In this document: positions 42,849 to 51,863 of the stretch, piece after piece
Layout: each line of letters starts with the position of its first letter
How positions within the stretch are numbered: the stretch's first letter is position 1
Source: Agrobacterium tumefaciens
GTDB taxonomy: Bacteria; Pseudomonadota; Alphaproteobacteria; Rhizobiales; Rhizobiaceae
Direction: 5' to 3'
Length of the DNA: 64,000 bases
Assembly: GCF_009649785.1 (NCBI RefSeq)
Contig: NZ_WJOK01000015.1
Coordinates: forward strand, 1-64,000
The notes under the pieces: generated by a model
What the model was told of the DNA's origin: nothing
What the model saw: only the letters and a program-made list of their open reading frames with translations
The model's database searches: none
Position numbers and translations under genes: made by a program

Positions 42849-43736
42849 GTGTCTGACGCTCGTTACCCAAATCGTGATTACAGGCTGACGCGGCGGCAAT
42901 TCACCGCCGGGTTGGCTTCCGTTTTCCTGCCAGCAGTGGCAACAGCAAGCACGGAAACGCATCGGCTCGCCGTGTTGGACTGGGGCTGGGCAGAAAGCCT
43001 TCTCGCTCTGGACTACAAGCCATTTGCTGTTGCCGAAGCCCCTCTTTACGGTGACCGCGTTGTAACACCTGCACTTTCGACAGACACGATCGACCTTGGC
43101 CTGAGATCATGGCCGAACGTTGAACTGCTAAGAGCCCTGAAACCCGAGCTGATCGTGTCTCAAGCCGGATATGGTATCTCTGCTGAACGTCTCGGCGCGA
43201 TTGCTCCAACCCTTGCGCTACCGCTTTACGGCCCCGCCCGGCAACCATTGCTTGCCGCAGAACACGCCCTCAAGGAGATTGCACGTCGCATTGGCAGGGA
43301 AAAGCGTGCGACAGACTATTTGGAACTGTCCTATTCGAGACTGGACGCGATAGCTCACAACGCAAAAGACTACGACGGGCGCGCCCTTTTGATCATCAAG
43401 TTTACGGATGACAGGCTTATCGATATCTACGGCGCAGGTGGCTTGTTCGATGATGTCCTGAAACGGATCGGCATTGCCAACGCATGGGATGGCAAGACCA
43501 ATAACTGGGGCTTCGCAACGGCGGGTTTGGAGGCGATCGCGCGCTATCCTGAAGCAAGACTGGTCATCATCGAGCCGGGTCCACCGGGCCTTTTTTTGCA
43601 AAGCGCACTATGGAACGCCTTGCCGGCCGTACGGAATGGTCGTGTATCGATGATTCCACCCACATGGGTATTTGGCGCGTTTCCATCAGCAATGCGGTTT
43701 GCCGAAGTCCTGCGGCAGAGTCTCGGCATCGCATGA
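42849..43736 (+). CDS. Iron-siderophore ABC transporter binding protein (FhuD-like)
   Basis: A 295-residue periplasmic binding protein of the FecB/FhuD class. The N-terminus has a twin-arginine-type signal (LTRRQFTAGLASVFLPAVATA). The mature part shows RLAVLDWGWAESLLALDYKPFAVAE, LKPELIVSQAGYGISAERLGAIAPTLALP and LVIIEPGPPGLFLQSALWNALPAVRNGRV, all typical of FhuD. A GTG start at 42849 is inferred because the frame has no ATG between the receptor stop and the signal peptide. It lies five bases after the receptor gene and its stop overlaps the ATG of the permease gene. Confidence 0.9.
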   Translation: MSDARYPNRDYRLTRRQFTAGLASVFLPAVATASTETHRLAVLDWGWAESLLALDYKPFAVAEAPLYGDRVVTPALSTDTIDLGLRSWPNVELLRALKPELIVSQAGYGISAERLGAIAPTLALPLYGPARQPLLAAEHALKEIARRIGREKRATDYLELSYSRLDAIAHNAKDYDGRALLIIKFTDDRLIDIYGAGGLFDDVLKRIGIANAWDGKTNNWGFATAGLEAIARYPEARLVIIEPGPPGLFLQSALWNALPAVRNGRVSMIPPTWVFGAFPSAMRFAEVLRQSLGIA

Positions 43737-45712
43737 GAAACCGTTTCATCACCCCACCGCGCCTCGCCTTTACCATCACACTGGCAGCGATCGCGCTCCA
43801 CGCCTTTGCCGTTGGTCACTATGTGGCGATCTCCGACATTCCAGCGGCCTTATGGCAGCCGGATCCAGCTTCGTTCGGCCAGATCTATGTCTATTTCTCG
43901 ATTGTCCCACGGTTCCTCGTCGCTCTTTTGGCTGGTGGTGCGCTTGCTTTCACGGGTGTAATATTCCAGCAGCTCCTGAAAAACCCTCTGGCAGAACCCT
44001 CGACGCTCGGGATACTTTCTGGCGCTCAGTTGGCGATCACCCTTCTTTCCCTTTCTACAGTTGCAGTTACGGCAGGCGAGCGCGAGATAGCCGGGCTTGT
44101 GGGCGGCCTTGTCGCCGTAACACTCGTTGCGGGACTGGGAAAAGCTTCAAACTTCGCACCGATGACACTCCTTCTCTGCGGGATGGTGATCAGCTTTTCC
44201 GCCGGCTCGGCCTCCGTCATACTAGCCTTGTTTCACCACGAATATCTGCGCGGGGTGTTCATCTGGGGAAGTGGTTCACTCATCCAGAATGACTATTCCA
44301 ACGCGACCGCATTGGCCTTGCGCATGATCGTGCTGATACCGCTGCTGTTGCTGTTCTTTCGACCGCTTTCAGTTATCGGTCTTGATGAAAGCCGTGCCCG
44401 CAGCCTCGGACTGTCCCCGGGCGGATTGCGCGCGGTGGTACTGTTTATCGCAACCGTACTGTCGGCTGTTGTTGTAGCCCGCGTCGGCGTCATCGCGTTC
44501 GTCGGCCTTGCAGCCACCAACCTCGCCCGAATAGTTGGCGCTCGAACGCTCCGCCAACGACTGCTGTGGGGAGGACTGCTTGGTGCCGGCCTCCTGCTGC
44601 TCGCTGACAGTCTCGTGCTTGCTGGAGCGCCCGTCGTCGGTGAGGTGCCAACGGGTACCGCCACCGCAATCATCGGCGCCATAGTGATGTTGGTACTCAT
44701 CAAACATGTACCCCATTCCATTGACCAGCTTAACAGCAATGCCCTGAACCAAAGAGAGAACCCTCTGGCAGGCTGCTTTTTGCTGCCTGGTTCTCTTGCC
44801 ATTGCTGCCGTTATCGCGTTGTTCTCGCTGACCGAGAGCTTCATAGCTGGCGGGGTGGAAACATCCGTGTTGTTTGCCGGTCGATGGCCAAGGGTCCTGA
44901 CCTCGGCAAGTGCTGGCGCAATGCTGGCCATTGCGGGTTCCCTCACACAAACAATCACGCGTAATCCCATAGCGAGCCCGGAAGGGCTCGGCATCAGTGC
45001 CGGAGCCGGACTGGGGATTATCGCAGCTTTCTTCGCCGGAGGAATGGCGTCGCCTATTTTGCCGCTTGCCGGCGGCATAACCGGTGCAGTCGCCGCGTTT
45101 GCGATCATTCTGCTTGTGGCAAAAGGGAAAAGCTATGCGCCTGGACCTGTTCTTCTGTCTGGCATAGCCATCAGTGCGCTCGCGACTGCGATAATTTCGC
45201 TCATTGTCGCCAGTGGCGATCCGCGCGCAAGTTACATTCTGGCGTGGACCATGGGCCCTACCTTTCGTGCAACCGGCTTCGTCGCGAGCATCGCTGCAGC
45301 CTTGGTTTTGATCGGGCTGGCCATCTCGCCACTCTTGCGCCGCCCGCTAGAGGTCTTGGCGCTTGGGGACAGCACTGCACGCTCTCTTGGACTCAATCCG
45401 GCGCGATCCCGCCTCGTGCTTTTGCTGTTCATTGCCGTCCTGACGGGAGCTGCGACCGTGATTGTTGGCCCGTTAAGCTTCGTCGGCATGATGGCACCCC
45501 ACATCGCCCGAGCGGCCGGGGCACGCGGCCAAATCCTGACGCTTCTCACGGCGAGCGCGGTCGGCGCAACGCTGATGATCTCAGCCGACTGGTTGGGACG
45601 GGCTGCCGACTTTCCCTATGAGATTCCCGCAGGCGTCATCGCCGCCTTTATCGGGGGGCCATACTTTCTGTGGGTGATCCGCTCGCGGGGCAGACAAAGC
45701 CCCAGGTTCTAA
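43733..45712 (+). CDS. Fused FecCD-type iron-siderophore permease (FhuB-like)
   Basis: A 659-residue inner-membrane protein made of two FecCD halves in one chain, the FhuB arrangement. Half one shows VPRFLVALLAGGALAFTGVIFQQLLKNPLAEPSTLGILSGAQ. Half two shows RWPRVLTSASAGAMLAIAGSLTQTITRNPIASPEGLGISAGAG. Both halves carry the FVGLAATNLAR / FVGMMAPHIAR loop that contacts the ATPase. About eighteen to twenty helices are expected. The ATG overlaps the stop of the binding-protein gene (ATGA). A fused permease is characteristic of hydroxamate uptake systems such as Fhu. Confidence 0.93.
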   Translation: MRNRFITPPRLAFTITLAAIALHAFAVGHYVAISDIPAALWQPDPASFGQIYVYFSIVPRFLVALLAGGALAFTGVIFQQLLKNPLAEPSTLGILSGAQLAITLLSLSTVAVTAGEREIAGLVGGLVAVTLVAGLGKASNFAPMTLLLCGMVISFSAGSASVILALFHHEYLRGVFIWGSGSLIQNDYSNATALALRMIVLIPLLLLFFRPLSVIGLDESRARSLGLSPGGLRAVVLFIATVLSAVVVARVGVIAFVGLAATNLARIVGARTLRQRLLWGGLLGAGLLLLADSLVLAGAPVVGEVPTGTATAIIGAIVMLVLIKHVPHSIDQLNSNALNQRENPLAGCFLLPGSLAIAAVIALFSLTESFIAGGVETSVLFAGRWPRVLTSASAGAMLAIAGSLTQTITRNPIASPEGLGISAGAGLGIIAAFFAGGMASPILPLAGGITGAVAAFAIILLVAKGKSYAPGPVLLSGIAISALATAIISLIVASGDPRASYILAWTMGPTFRATGFVASIAAALVLIGLAISPLLRRPLEVLALGDSTARSLGLNPARSRLVLLLFIAVLTGAATVIVGPLSFVGMMAPHIARAAGARGQILTLLTASAVGATLMISADWLGRAADFPYEIPAGVIAAFIGGPYFLWVIRSRGRQSPRF

Positions 45713-45727
45713 AATGAGGTAACAGCC

Positions 45728-46549
45728 TTGGTTCAGATATCCGAAGACAGCAGAACGAGAACCATCTCGAGGATACCCTTTTTTGAGTTGGAGCGGGCCA
45801 GTTTCTCCGTCGGAACTCGGGTTTTGCTCGAACCACTGACAATAGGTTTGCCAGCACGGCGAATTATCGGCCTGATCGGGCACAATGGCTCTGGCAAGTC
45901 GACATTGATCAAGCTCCTGGCCCGCCAAAATCCACTCAGTGCTGGCAAGATTTCCTTTGATGGAAAAGACTTGCATGAATGGGGCAGCAGGCCGTTCGCT
46001 CGTAAGGTGGCCTATTTGCCCCAGCAGGCGCCCGATACTGCAGGTATGCTTGTCAGTGAGCTAGTCGCGCTCGGGCGATATCCATGGCACGGCGCTCTTG
46101 GCCGGTTTGGCCCCGAGGACAAGACGAGGGTGGAGGAAGCGATGAGGCTGACAGACGTGGAGCGTTATCGCGCCCGCTTCATCGATACGCTTTCAGGTGG
46201 GGAGCGGCAGCGGGTCTGGCTCGCGATGCTCGTTGCGCAAAACCCTGATTGTCTCCTCCTTGATGAGCCGACCTCGGCCCTTGATATCGCCCACCAGATC
46301 GACATTCTCACGCTTATTCGCCGGCTCGTTGACGAGCGTGGACTTGGGGCCATCGTCGTGCTCCACGACGTGAACATGGCGGCTCGCTTTTGTGACGAAA
46401 TCCTGGCACTTCATTGTGGAAAACTCATTGCACGTGGAGGACCAGAGGACATCGTGGCCCCGGATCAACTGCAAGCAATCTACGAGACGCGAATGGGCGT
46501 TATGCGCCATCCTGATAGCGGTCTACCGCTGGCATATCCACGCAGTTGA
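45728..46549 (+). CDS. Iron-siderophore ABC transporter ATPase (FhuC-like)
   Basis: A 273-residue ATPase of the FecE/FhuC group. Walker A GHNGSGKST is at residues 51-59, the Q-loop at YLPQQAPDTAG, the signature at TLSGGERQRVW and Walker B at CLLLDEPTSALD, followed by the H-loop in VVLHDVNMA. The start appears to be TTG at 45728 with GAGGT eight bases upstream. An ATG at 45714 is out of frame and closes at once. It follows the permease by 15 bases and completes the uptake operon. Confidence 0.92.
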   Translation: MVQISEDSRTRTISRIPFFELERASFSVGTRVLLEPLTIGLPARRIIGLIGHNGSGKSTLIKLLARQNPLSAGKISFDGKDLHEWGSRPFARKVAYLPQQAPDTAGMLVSELVALGRYPWHGALGRFGPEDKTRVEEAMRLTDVERYRARFIDTLSGGERQRVWLAMLVAQNPDCLLLDEPTSALDIAHQIDILTLIRRLVDERGLGAIVVLHDVNMAARFCDEILALHCGKLIARGGPEDIVAPDQLQAIYETRMGVMRHPDSGLPLAYPRS

Positions 46550-47071
46550 AAGGATCAGAACCGGCGACGCCGTTATTAAGGCAGATGCGTGGAGACAACA
46601 GCGCCTGCATTTACTGCCCTTGCGTTCCGTCCTATGTCATTACCTCCAGCTCGTGGCCTGGATGAACACCAACCTGCCCATCTATACTGTTGGAAAAATA
46701 ATACGAGCCTGCCTTCCGGTTTCCTGAAGAAGGCAGAGAAGTCCGCCGCTATATACCAACTCGAAAGGCTTGTCGGATGGGAAATGAGCAGATTTCCGTT
46801 TTCCAACGATAGGTCGACCCTTCGACATGATGGACATGCGGCGAGACAGCCACCATAGTGTCGAAAAAGAGCGGCGCGCCAGACAGACGCTCAATAGCGG
46901 TGCGTGCCAACGGACGGGGCTGAAATACCGGTGAAGGCCGAAGCTTTGCATCAGTGAAGGAAGAGTTCTAAAAGTGGCCGTGCCGTGGTCGATAAAGGTT
47001 CGGCCTGCCTGCTGGCTCAGTTGAATGCCCTGCTACATTAACGAGTTGTACGTCGCTGGAGGATTTGGCTG
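46550..47071. other. 522-bp stretch without a recognisable gene
   Basis: Short open frames exist on both strands, none matching a family I know. One minus-strand frame (about 46755-46915) has a protein-like look (GAPLFFDTMVAVSPHVHHVEG) but I cannot identify it. It separates the siderophore operon from the gamma-glutamyltransferase gene. Confidence 0.35.
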
Positions 47072-48829
47072 ATGAAAATGAGATTTCTCGGTGAGGCATT
47101 TTTCGCCTTTATGCTTTCCACCGCAGTCGCCTCCGCGCAGCAGGCGTCCGACACGGTGGCGCCCGAAAAAGCGACCGATATTGCGACTGCCAAACGCATC
47201 GAGTCAAAGAGCTTCATGGTAGCGGCGGCCAATCCGCTGGCGACTGAGGCAGGGCGTGATGTGATCGCCAGGGGCGGCAACGCCATCGATGCAATGGTGG
47301 CGGTGCAGGCAATGCTCGGCCTCGTTGAACCGCAGAGTTCCGGTCTCGGTGGGGGTGCCTTCCTCGTCTATTACGACGCAAAAAGCGGCAAGTTGACCAC
47401 GTTTGACGGCCGCGAGACGGCGCCGATGGAAGCCACACCGAAGCTATTCCTGGATGACAAAGGTCAACCGCTAAAATTCATGGACGGAGTGGTCGGTGGC
47501 CGCTCTGTTGGCACGCCGGGAACGGTGCGACTTCTGGAGGAAGCCCACAAACGCTATGGAAAGGCCGAATGGGCAAGCCTGCTGAAGCCGGCGGAAACGC
47601 TGGCTACCGAGGGCTTTAAGGTGTCGCCACGCCTTGCCTCCCTGATCGCGTCCGAGGGGGACCGGTTGAAGAAATATACAGAACCCCGGTCCTATTTCTT
47701 TGACACCTCCGGGGCCGCCCCGCAGGCCGGCGTTCCTTTGAAGAACCCGGCCTATGCCGAGACGCTTGCGGCGCTCGCCAAAGGCGGCGCCGATGCCTTT
47801 TACAAAGGGCGAATTGCCGAGGCTATCGTCAAGGCTGTGCGCGAGGCGGCCGACAATCCCGGCGTGCTGTCGCTGGCCGATCTTTCCAACTATCGGGTCG
47901 TCGAGCGCGAGCCGGTCTGCTTTGCCTATCGTGCTCTTGACGTTTGCGGCATGGGGCCGCCGTCGTCGGGCGGAATCGCCATCGGCCAGATGCTTGGTCT
48001 GGTGGAGAATTTTGATCTCAAGGCGCTTGGGCCAAAAAATGTCGACAGTTGGCGCATTATCGGCGACGCCCAGCGTCTCGCCTTCGCCGACCGCGAGCGT
48101 TACGTCGCTGACACCGATTTCGTGCCGCTGCCGATCAAGGGCCTGTTGGACAAGACCTATTTGGGCGAGAGGGCAAAGCTGCTCGACGGCGATAAGGCGT
48201 TGACCAACGATGCCGTCAAGGCCGGCGAGCCGGAATGGGACCACGCGCTGCTTTTCGGCCGGGATGCGGCGATCGAGTTGCCCTCCACAAGCCATTTTGT
48301 CATCGTCGACAAGGACGGCAACGTGGTCTCGATGACGACAACGATCGAAAGCGGCTTCGGCTCGCGTCTGATGACGAACGGCTTCCTGCTCAATAATGAG
48401 TTGACGGACTTTTCCTTCAAGACCCATGATGGCGGTCTGCCGATCGCCAACCGCGTTGAGCCAGGCAAACGACCGCGCTCCTCCATGGCCCCGACGATCG
48501 TGATGAAGGGTGGCAAACCGCTGCTCGCCATCGGTTCGCCGGGCGGCAGCCAGATCATCGGCTATGTAGCGCAGGCGCTGATCGCCTATATCGATTGGGG
48601 CATGCCTGTAGAGGCGATTGTCTCCCAGCCGCATCTCATCAACCGCTTCGGCACCTACGACATCGAGGCCGGTACAAGCGCGGAAGGTCTGGCAGGGCCA
48701 CTGAAGGCGCTGGGTTACGAGGTGAAACCGGGCGAGATGAATTCCGGTTTGCATGCCATCGAGATAACCGCCGAAGGTTTGATCGGCAGCGCGGATCCAC
48801 GACGCGAGGGAGTGGCGGCAGGGGAGTGA
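47072..48829 (+). CDS. ggt: Gamma-glutamyltransferase
   Basis: A 585-residue exported enzyme that cleaves the gamma-glutamyl bond of glutathione and related peptides. It has a signal peptide (MKMRFLGEAFFAFMLSTAVASAQ), a large-subunit segment with NAIDAMVAVQAMLGLVEPQSSGLGGGAFLVYY, and the autocleavage site before Thr406 (PSTSHFVIVDKDGNVVSMTTTIE), which becomes the nucleophile of the small subunit. The SSMAPTIV and GSPGGSQIIGYVAQALI segments line the active site. Length and order match periplasmic bacterial GGT. It stands alone; whether it supports sulfur or nitrogen recovery is not shown. Confidence 0.93.
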   Translation: MKMRFLGEAFFAFMLSTAVASAQQASDTVAPEKATDIATAKRIESKSFMVAAANPLATEAGRDVIARGGNAIDAMVAVQAMLGLVEPQSSGLGGGAFLVYYDAKSGKLTTFDGRETAPMEATPKLFLDDKGQPLKFMDGVVGGRSVGTPGTVRLLEEAHKRYGKAEWASLLKPAETLATEGFKVSPRLASLIASEGDRLKKYTEPRSYFFDTSGAAPQAGVPLKNPAYAETLAALAKGGADAFYKGRIAEAIVKAVREAADNPGVLSLADLSNYRVVEREPVCFAYRALDVCGMGPPSSGGIAIGQMLGLVENFDLKALGPKNVDSWRIIGDAQRLAFADRERYVADTDFVPLPIKGLLDKTYLGERAKLLDGDKALTNDAVKAGEPEWDHALLFGRDAAIELPSTSHFVIVDKDGNVVSMTTTIESGFGSRLMTNGFLLNNELTDFSFKTHDGGLPIANRVEPGKRPRSSMAPTIVMKGGKPLLAIGSPGGSQIIGYVAQALIAYIDWGMPVEAIVSQPHLINRFGTYDIEAGTSAEGLAGPLKALGYEVKPGEMNSGLHAIEITAEGLIGSADPRREGVAAGE

Positions 48830-49124
48830 AACGCTCCGCCAGCGGAAAGGGCATGAGAATAGGTCAACACGAAGGGTGTGTATCTCGCCAAGGGGCGCTA
48901 ACACCTTGACAAGAACCTGCGGCCTCCTGATGCAATTGTGGATAACGGTGCACGATCTCTTCCAGATTGCGCGGGGGAGGCTGACGGTTTATCGGCAGCA
49001 ATTACGTTCTTTCGGCTAACCACTACACGTGGGTTGCGACCACCGCTGTGTTTGACATACAGCCTGCAAACAGAAACTGACAGGCTGCGCTGTTCAAGCG
49101 CACGACACAAGAGGATATATGACC

Positions 49125-49355
49125 ATGGCAACACCCCGACGACCGTCCAATCCGAAAGACGCAGCAGAGGCGCTATTCAAACCGGCAAAGAAGGTCGCAG
49201 CGCCAGCCGTTGAACGGCCTGCAATTCCTAACACCAAAGAGCTTGTATCATTGAAAATCGACAGCGATGTGCTCGCGCATTTTCAAGCCGACGGTCCGGG
49301 CTGGCAGGAGCGCATCAACGATACCTTGCGAGCCGCAATGAATGGGTCCAATTAA
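49125..49355 (+). CDS. BrnA-like antitoxin, apparently orphan
   Basis: A 76-residue basic protein with a disordered N-terminus (PRRPSNPKDAAEALFKPAKK) and a C-terminal ribbon-helix-helix of the BrnA type (LVSLKIDSDVLAHFQADGPGWQERINDTLRAAM). BrnA normally neutralises the BrnT ribonuclease encoded just upstream and represses the pair. No BrnT-like gene is visible on either side, so it may be an orphan regulator or a domesticated relic. I prefer the ATG at 49125 because GAGGA lies nine bases before it; an ATG at 49119 is too close to that site. Confidence 0.7.
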   Translation: MATPRRPSNPKDAAEALFKPAKKVAAPAVERPAIPNTKELVSLKIDSDVLAHFQADGPGWQERINDTLRAAMNGSN

Positions 49356-49597
49356 GCTCTTGAAGGGTCCCGACCACGTACTTCGTCATTAGCTGCCGCT
49401 TTTCGGCCTCGCGGCTCGTTGGGCAAGCGTGGCGCAATCATGCGCCATTCACAGTCAGCCCGGACCTCTGTCGAAACGAGAAGGCCTTCTCCGCGTTGAA
49501 GGCGCTCGTACCAGAGGTGGCCCAGTGAAAGATCCCGCGACTGTGGGGTAGCATCGAAAGGCCGGTTGATCTGGTCGAGCCACAAAAGCCTGGTCAT
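49352..49597 (-). CDS. Hypothetical 81-residue protein, possibly a transposase fragment
   Basis: The open frame has a weak resemblance, in CEWRMIAPRLPNEPRGR, to the start of IS5-type transposases, which read WxxIxPLLPxxxRG. The rest is unfamiliar and the frame stops before the DDE catalytic region. Its stop overlaps the end of the BrnA-like gene. It may be an insertion-sequence scar or not coding at all. Confidence 0.25.
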   Translation of the reverse strand: MTRLLWLDQINRPFDATPQSRDLSLGHLWYERLQRGEGLLVSTEVRADCEWRMIAPRLPNEPRGRKAAANDEVRGRDPSRA

Positions 49598-49637
49598 ATC
49601 GCAGGGTCTTTTCGACCACTCCGCGATTGAGGAGGCG

Positions 49638-50537
49638 TTACTTTGGCCAGTACTTGTTCACATACATCTGTGTCTCACGAAGCATGAAACGGGCACTGTC
49701 TTCGGCTCGGTCCTCCCAAGCGAAAACGCAATTTGAAAGGACACCGTCGAATTTCATGTCGGCAAGAGTTGAGAAGAATACTTCCCAGTTGATCTCACCT
49801 TGGCCGAAGTCGGTGTGTTGATGGACGCGCACCTTCGCTCCAGGCGGATTTACAATGTAGCGCAGTTGCGAAGACTTGTTATGGTCATAGGTGTCTGCGA
49901 GGCGCACATGTGCTAGAAGCCCCTCGGTCGCTCGCAAGTTAGCAACCATGTCGGGACCGTAGAAGAAGGTATGGGGCGCGATGAACGATGCCTTTACAGC
50001 CTTTGAATTGATCGTCTTGATGATATCGATGGCAGGGGCGATTTCCTCAATCCAGTCCTCTGGATGCGCTTCGAGCGAGAGGATCAGCCCTTCGCGCTCC
50101 AGAATTGGCACGAGGATATCCATCGCACGGAAAAACTGCCCCTCACACGTCTCCGGACGATGCAACCCACTGCGGTCATTCAGGCTTCGATCCGGGGATC
50201 CCCCTCGCCCGAACTCCGAGACCAACATCGGGCATTCCATCTCTGCCGCAATTTCGATGGCTCGCTTCCAGTTCTCTATCGCCGTTTCCCACTCGTCTTG
50301 GTATGGGCTGGCCCAGCGGTACATTGGCTGCAGCGTTGCCAGGCCCACCCCATGGTCCTTGAGGGCCTTCTTGAAGCTCTTTACCCTCTCGGGATAAACC
50401 TTCGGACGCGTCCACCAGGAGAGAAAGTCCGGACGGGGTGAGAGCTCAACATAGTCGTATCCCAGCTCGGCGGTCTTTCGGCAAATTTCCTCCAGAGATA
50501 AATGACGGATCATGTGCGGATCGAGTGCGTGTTTCAT
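49638..50537 (-). CDS. Sugar phosphate isomerase/epimerase (TIM barrel)
   Basis: A 299-residue AP-endonuclease-2-type TIM barrel. Marks are LSLEEICRKTAELGYDYVELSPRPDF, the metal-ligand positions around SLEAHPEDW and HQHTDFGQGEINWEVFFSTLADMKFDGVLSNCVF. The family includes xylose isomerase-like, IolE, IolH and IolI enzymes that act on inositol derivatives or ketoses. CAGGAGG precedes the ATG at 50537; the frame is open further upstream without a reason to extend. It is the last gene of a minus-strand set with a Gfo/Idh/MocA dehydrogenase and a second isomerase, divergent from a LacI regulator. The substrate is unknown. Confidence 0.87.
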   Translation of the reverse strand: MKHALDPHMIRHLSLEEICRKTAELGYDYVELSPRPDFLSWWTRPKVYPERVKSFKKALKDHGVGLATLQPMYRWASPYQDEWETAIENWKRAIEIAAEMECPMLVSEFGRGGSPDRSLNDRSGLHRPETCEGQFFRAMDILVPILEREGLILSLEAHPEDWIEEIAPAIDIIKTINSKAVKASFIAPHTFFYGPDMVANLRATEGLLAHVRLADTYDHNKSSQLRYIVNPPGAKVRVHQHTDFGQGEINWEVFFSTLADMKFDGVLSNCVFAWEDRAEDSARFMLRETQMYVNKYWPK

Positions 50538-50670
50538 CAAAACCTCCTGATAATATAAATTCGCCCCTTCACGGGAGCGTCGATGCGGACAAGCATCGCT
50601 TGCTGGACCACGTCGCGTGGGTGGCAATCATTTATGGAGCTGCGCCAATGGTGCTGCTCCCTCCATCGCG

Positions 50671-51843
50671 CTACCGATAATCGACCCAGACCCCGCCGAG
50701 ATCGGCGGAACGAACGCAGTTCTCAACCCAGCGAACGCCCTCAACCCCTGCCGCAATCCCCGGAAACCGGAGGCTCGCAAGGCGTTCGCCATCGTTTTCG
50801 TTGCGCGCCTCCATAGCGATAGCAAAGCGGTCGTAGAGGTTAGCCCAGGCCTCGAAGAGGCCCTCGGGATGGCCTGCACCGATACGATCGTCGGCAAGTG
50901 CCTTTGCGTGCAGGTAGCCCATGCCACGCTCAAGAATGCGTACCGGCTCGCCCTGAACCTCAAATCGTAGCTGGTTTGGCTGCTCGTCCCACCATTCGAT
51001 CGAAGCCTTTGATCCGACGACGCGCACCTTTTGTCCATGCATGGAACCCGCATTGATGGCGCTCGACCAGACGGTGCCAAACGCGCCATTGTCATATTCC
51101 ATCAGGGTCATGGCGTTGTCTTCGAGCGGTGCACGCGTCTTGACGAAGCTCTGCCGGGTGCACAGAAGCCGTTTGATACGGAGGTCGGGCAGGATGACCT
51201 CGGAAATATAAAGCGGATGTGTACCGATATCGCCGAGCACATAACTTGGACCTGCGAATTTCGGATCGACGCGCCAGCGGGTCGCCGGGTTTTGAAGCTC
51301 GACAGCCTCGTTGTGAAACCCGTGGGCGAATTGCAGGTTGACCAGACGAATTTCCCCGAGCTCGCCGGCAGCAACGAGCTCTCGGGCATGCTCGATGACT
51401 TGGTGGCCGCTATAGCCGTAGGTCACTCCAACAATACGGCCGCGCTCTGCGGCGATACGCTGAAGATCCTCGGCCTCGGCCACCGTGAAGCACAGTGGCT
51501 TTTCACACACAACGTGCAGCCCGCTTTCCAGTGCAGCCTTGGTGATCTCGTAGTGGGTATTGTTGGGCGTTGCGATCGATACTGCCTCGATCCCATCCGG
51601 ACGCTTTGCCTCCTCTGCGAAAAGCGCACGCCAGTCGGCGTAGCATCGCGAGGGCTCGAGCCCCAGTTCAACACCGAAGGCGCGGCCGCGATCGGCATCG
51701 AGGTCGAAGGCGCCAGCGACCAGATCGAAGTAGCGGTCACGCAGGGCGGCGCTGCGGTGAATATAGCCGATCTGACTGCCGCGACCACCACCCACCATAG
51801 CCCAGCGAAGAGGTCGTTTTGTCTGACGCGTTCCGTAAATCAT
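50671..51843 (-). CDS. Gfo/Idh/MocA family oxidoreductase
   Basis: A 390-residue NAD(P)-dependent sugar or inositol dehydrogenase. The N-terminal Rossmann motif is MVGGGRGSQIGYIHRSA; VCEKPLCFTVAEAEDL carries the conserved EKP lysine. The C-terminal domain has GDIGTHPLYISEVIL, with the His of the catalytic DxGxH pattern. The group oxidises a ring hydroxyl of sugars or cyclitols. It lies 20 bases after the upstream isomerase gene and is cotranscribed with it. With two IolE/IolH-like TIM barrels next to it, a cyclitol or unusual sugar route is likely. Confidence 0.9.
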   Translation of the reverse strand: MIYGTRQTKRPLRWAMVGGGRGSQIGYIHRSAALRDRYFDLVAGAFDLDADRGRAFGVELGLEPSRCYADWRALFAEEAKRPDGIEAVSIATPNNTHYEITKAALESGLHVVCEKPLCFTVAEAEDLQRIAAERGRIVGVTYGYSGHQVIEHARELVAAGELGEIRLVNLQFAHGFHNEAVELQNPATRWRVDPKFAGPSYVLGDIGTHPLYISEVILPDLRIKRLLCTRQSFVKTRAPLEDNAMTLMEYDNGAFGTVWSSAINAGSMHGQKVRVVGSKASIEWWDEQPNQLRFEVQGEPVRILERGMGYLHAKALADDRIGAGHPEGLFEAWANLYDRFAIAMEARNENDGERLASLRFPGIAAGVEGVRWVENCVRSADLGGVWVDYR

Positions 51844-51863
51844 GAGGTTTCTGTCCCGGATTG

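Noticed and set aside
47471-48904. 477-codon minus-strand open frame
   Set aside because: It mirrors the gamma-glutamyltransferase gene; the translation is His/Arg/Asp-rich and matches nothing.
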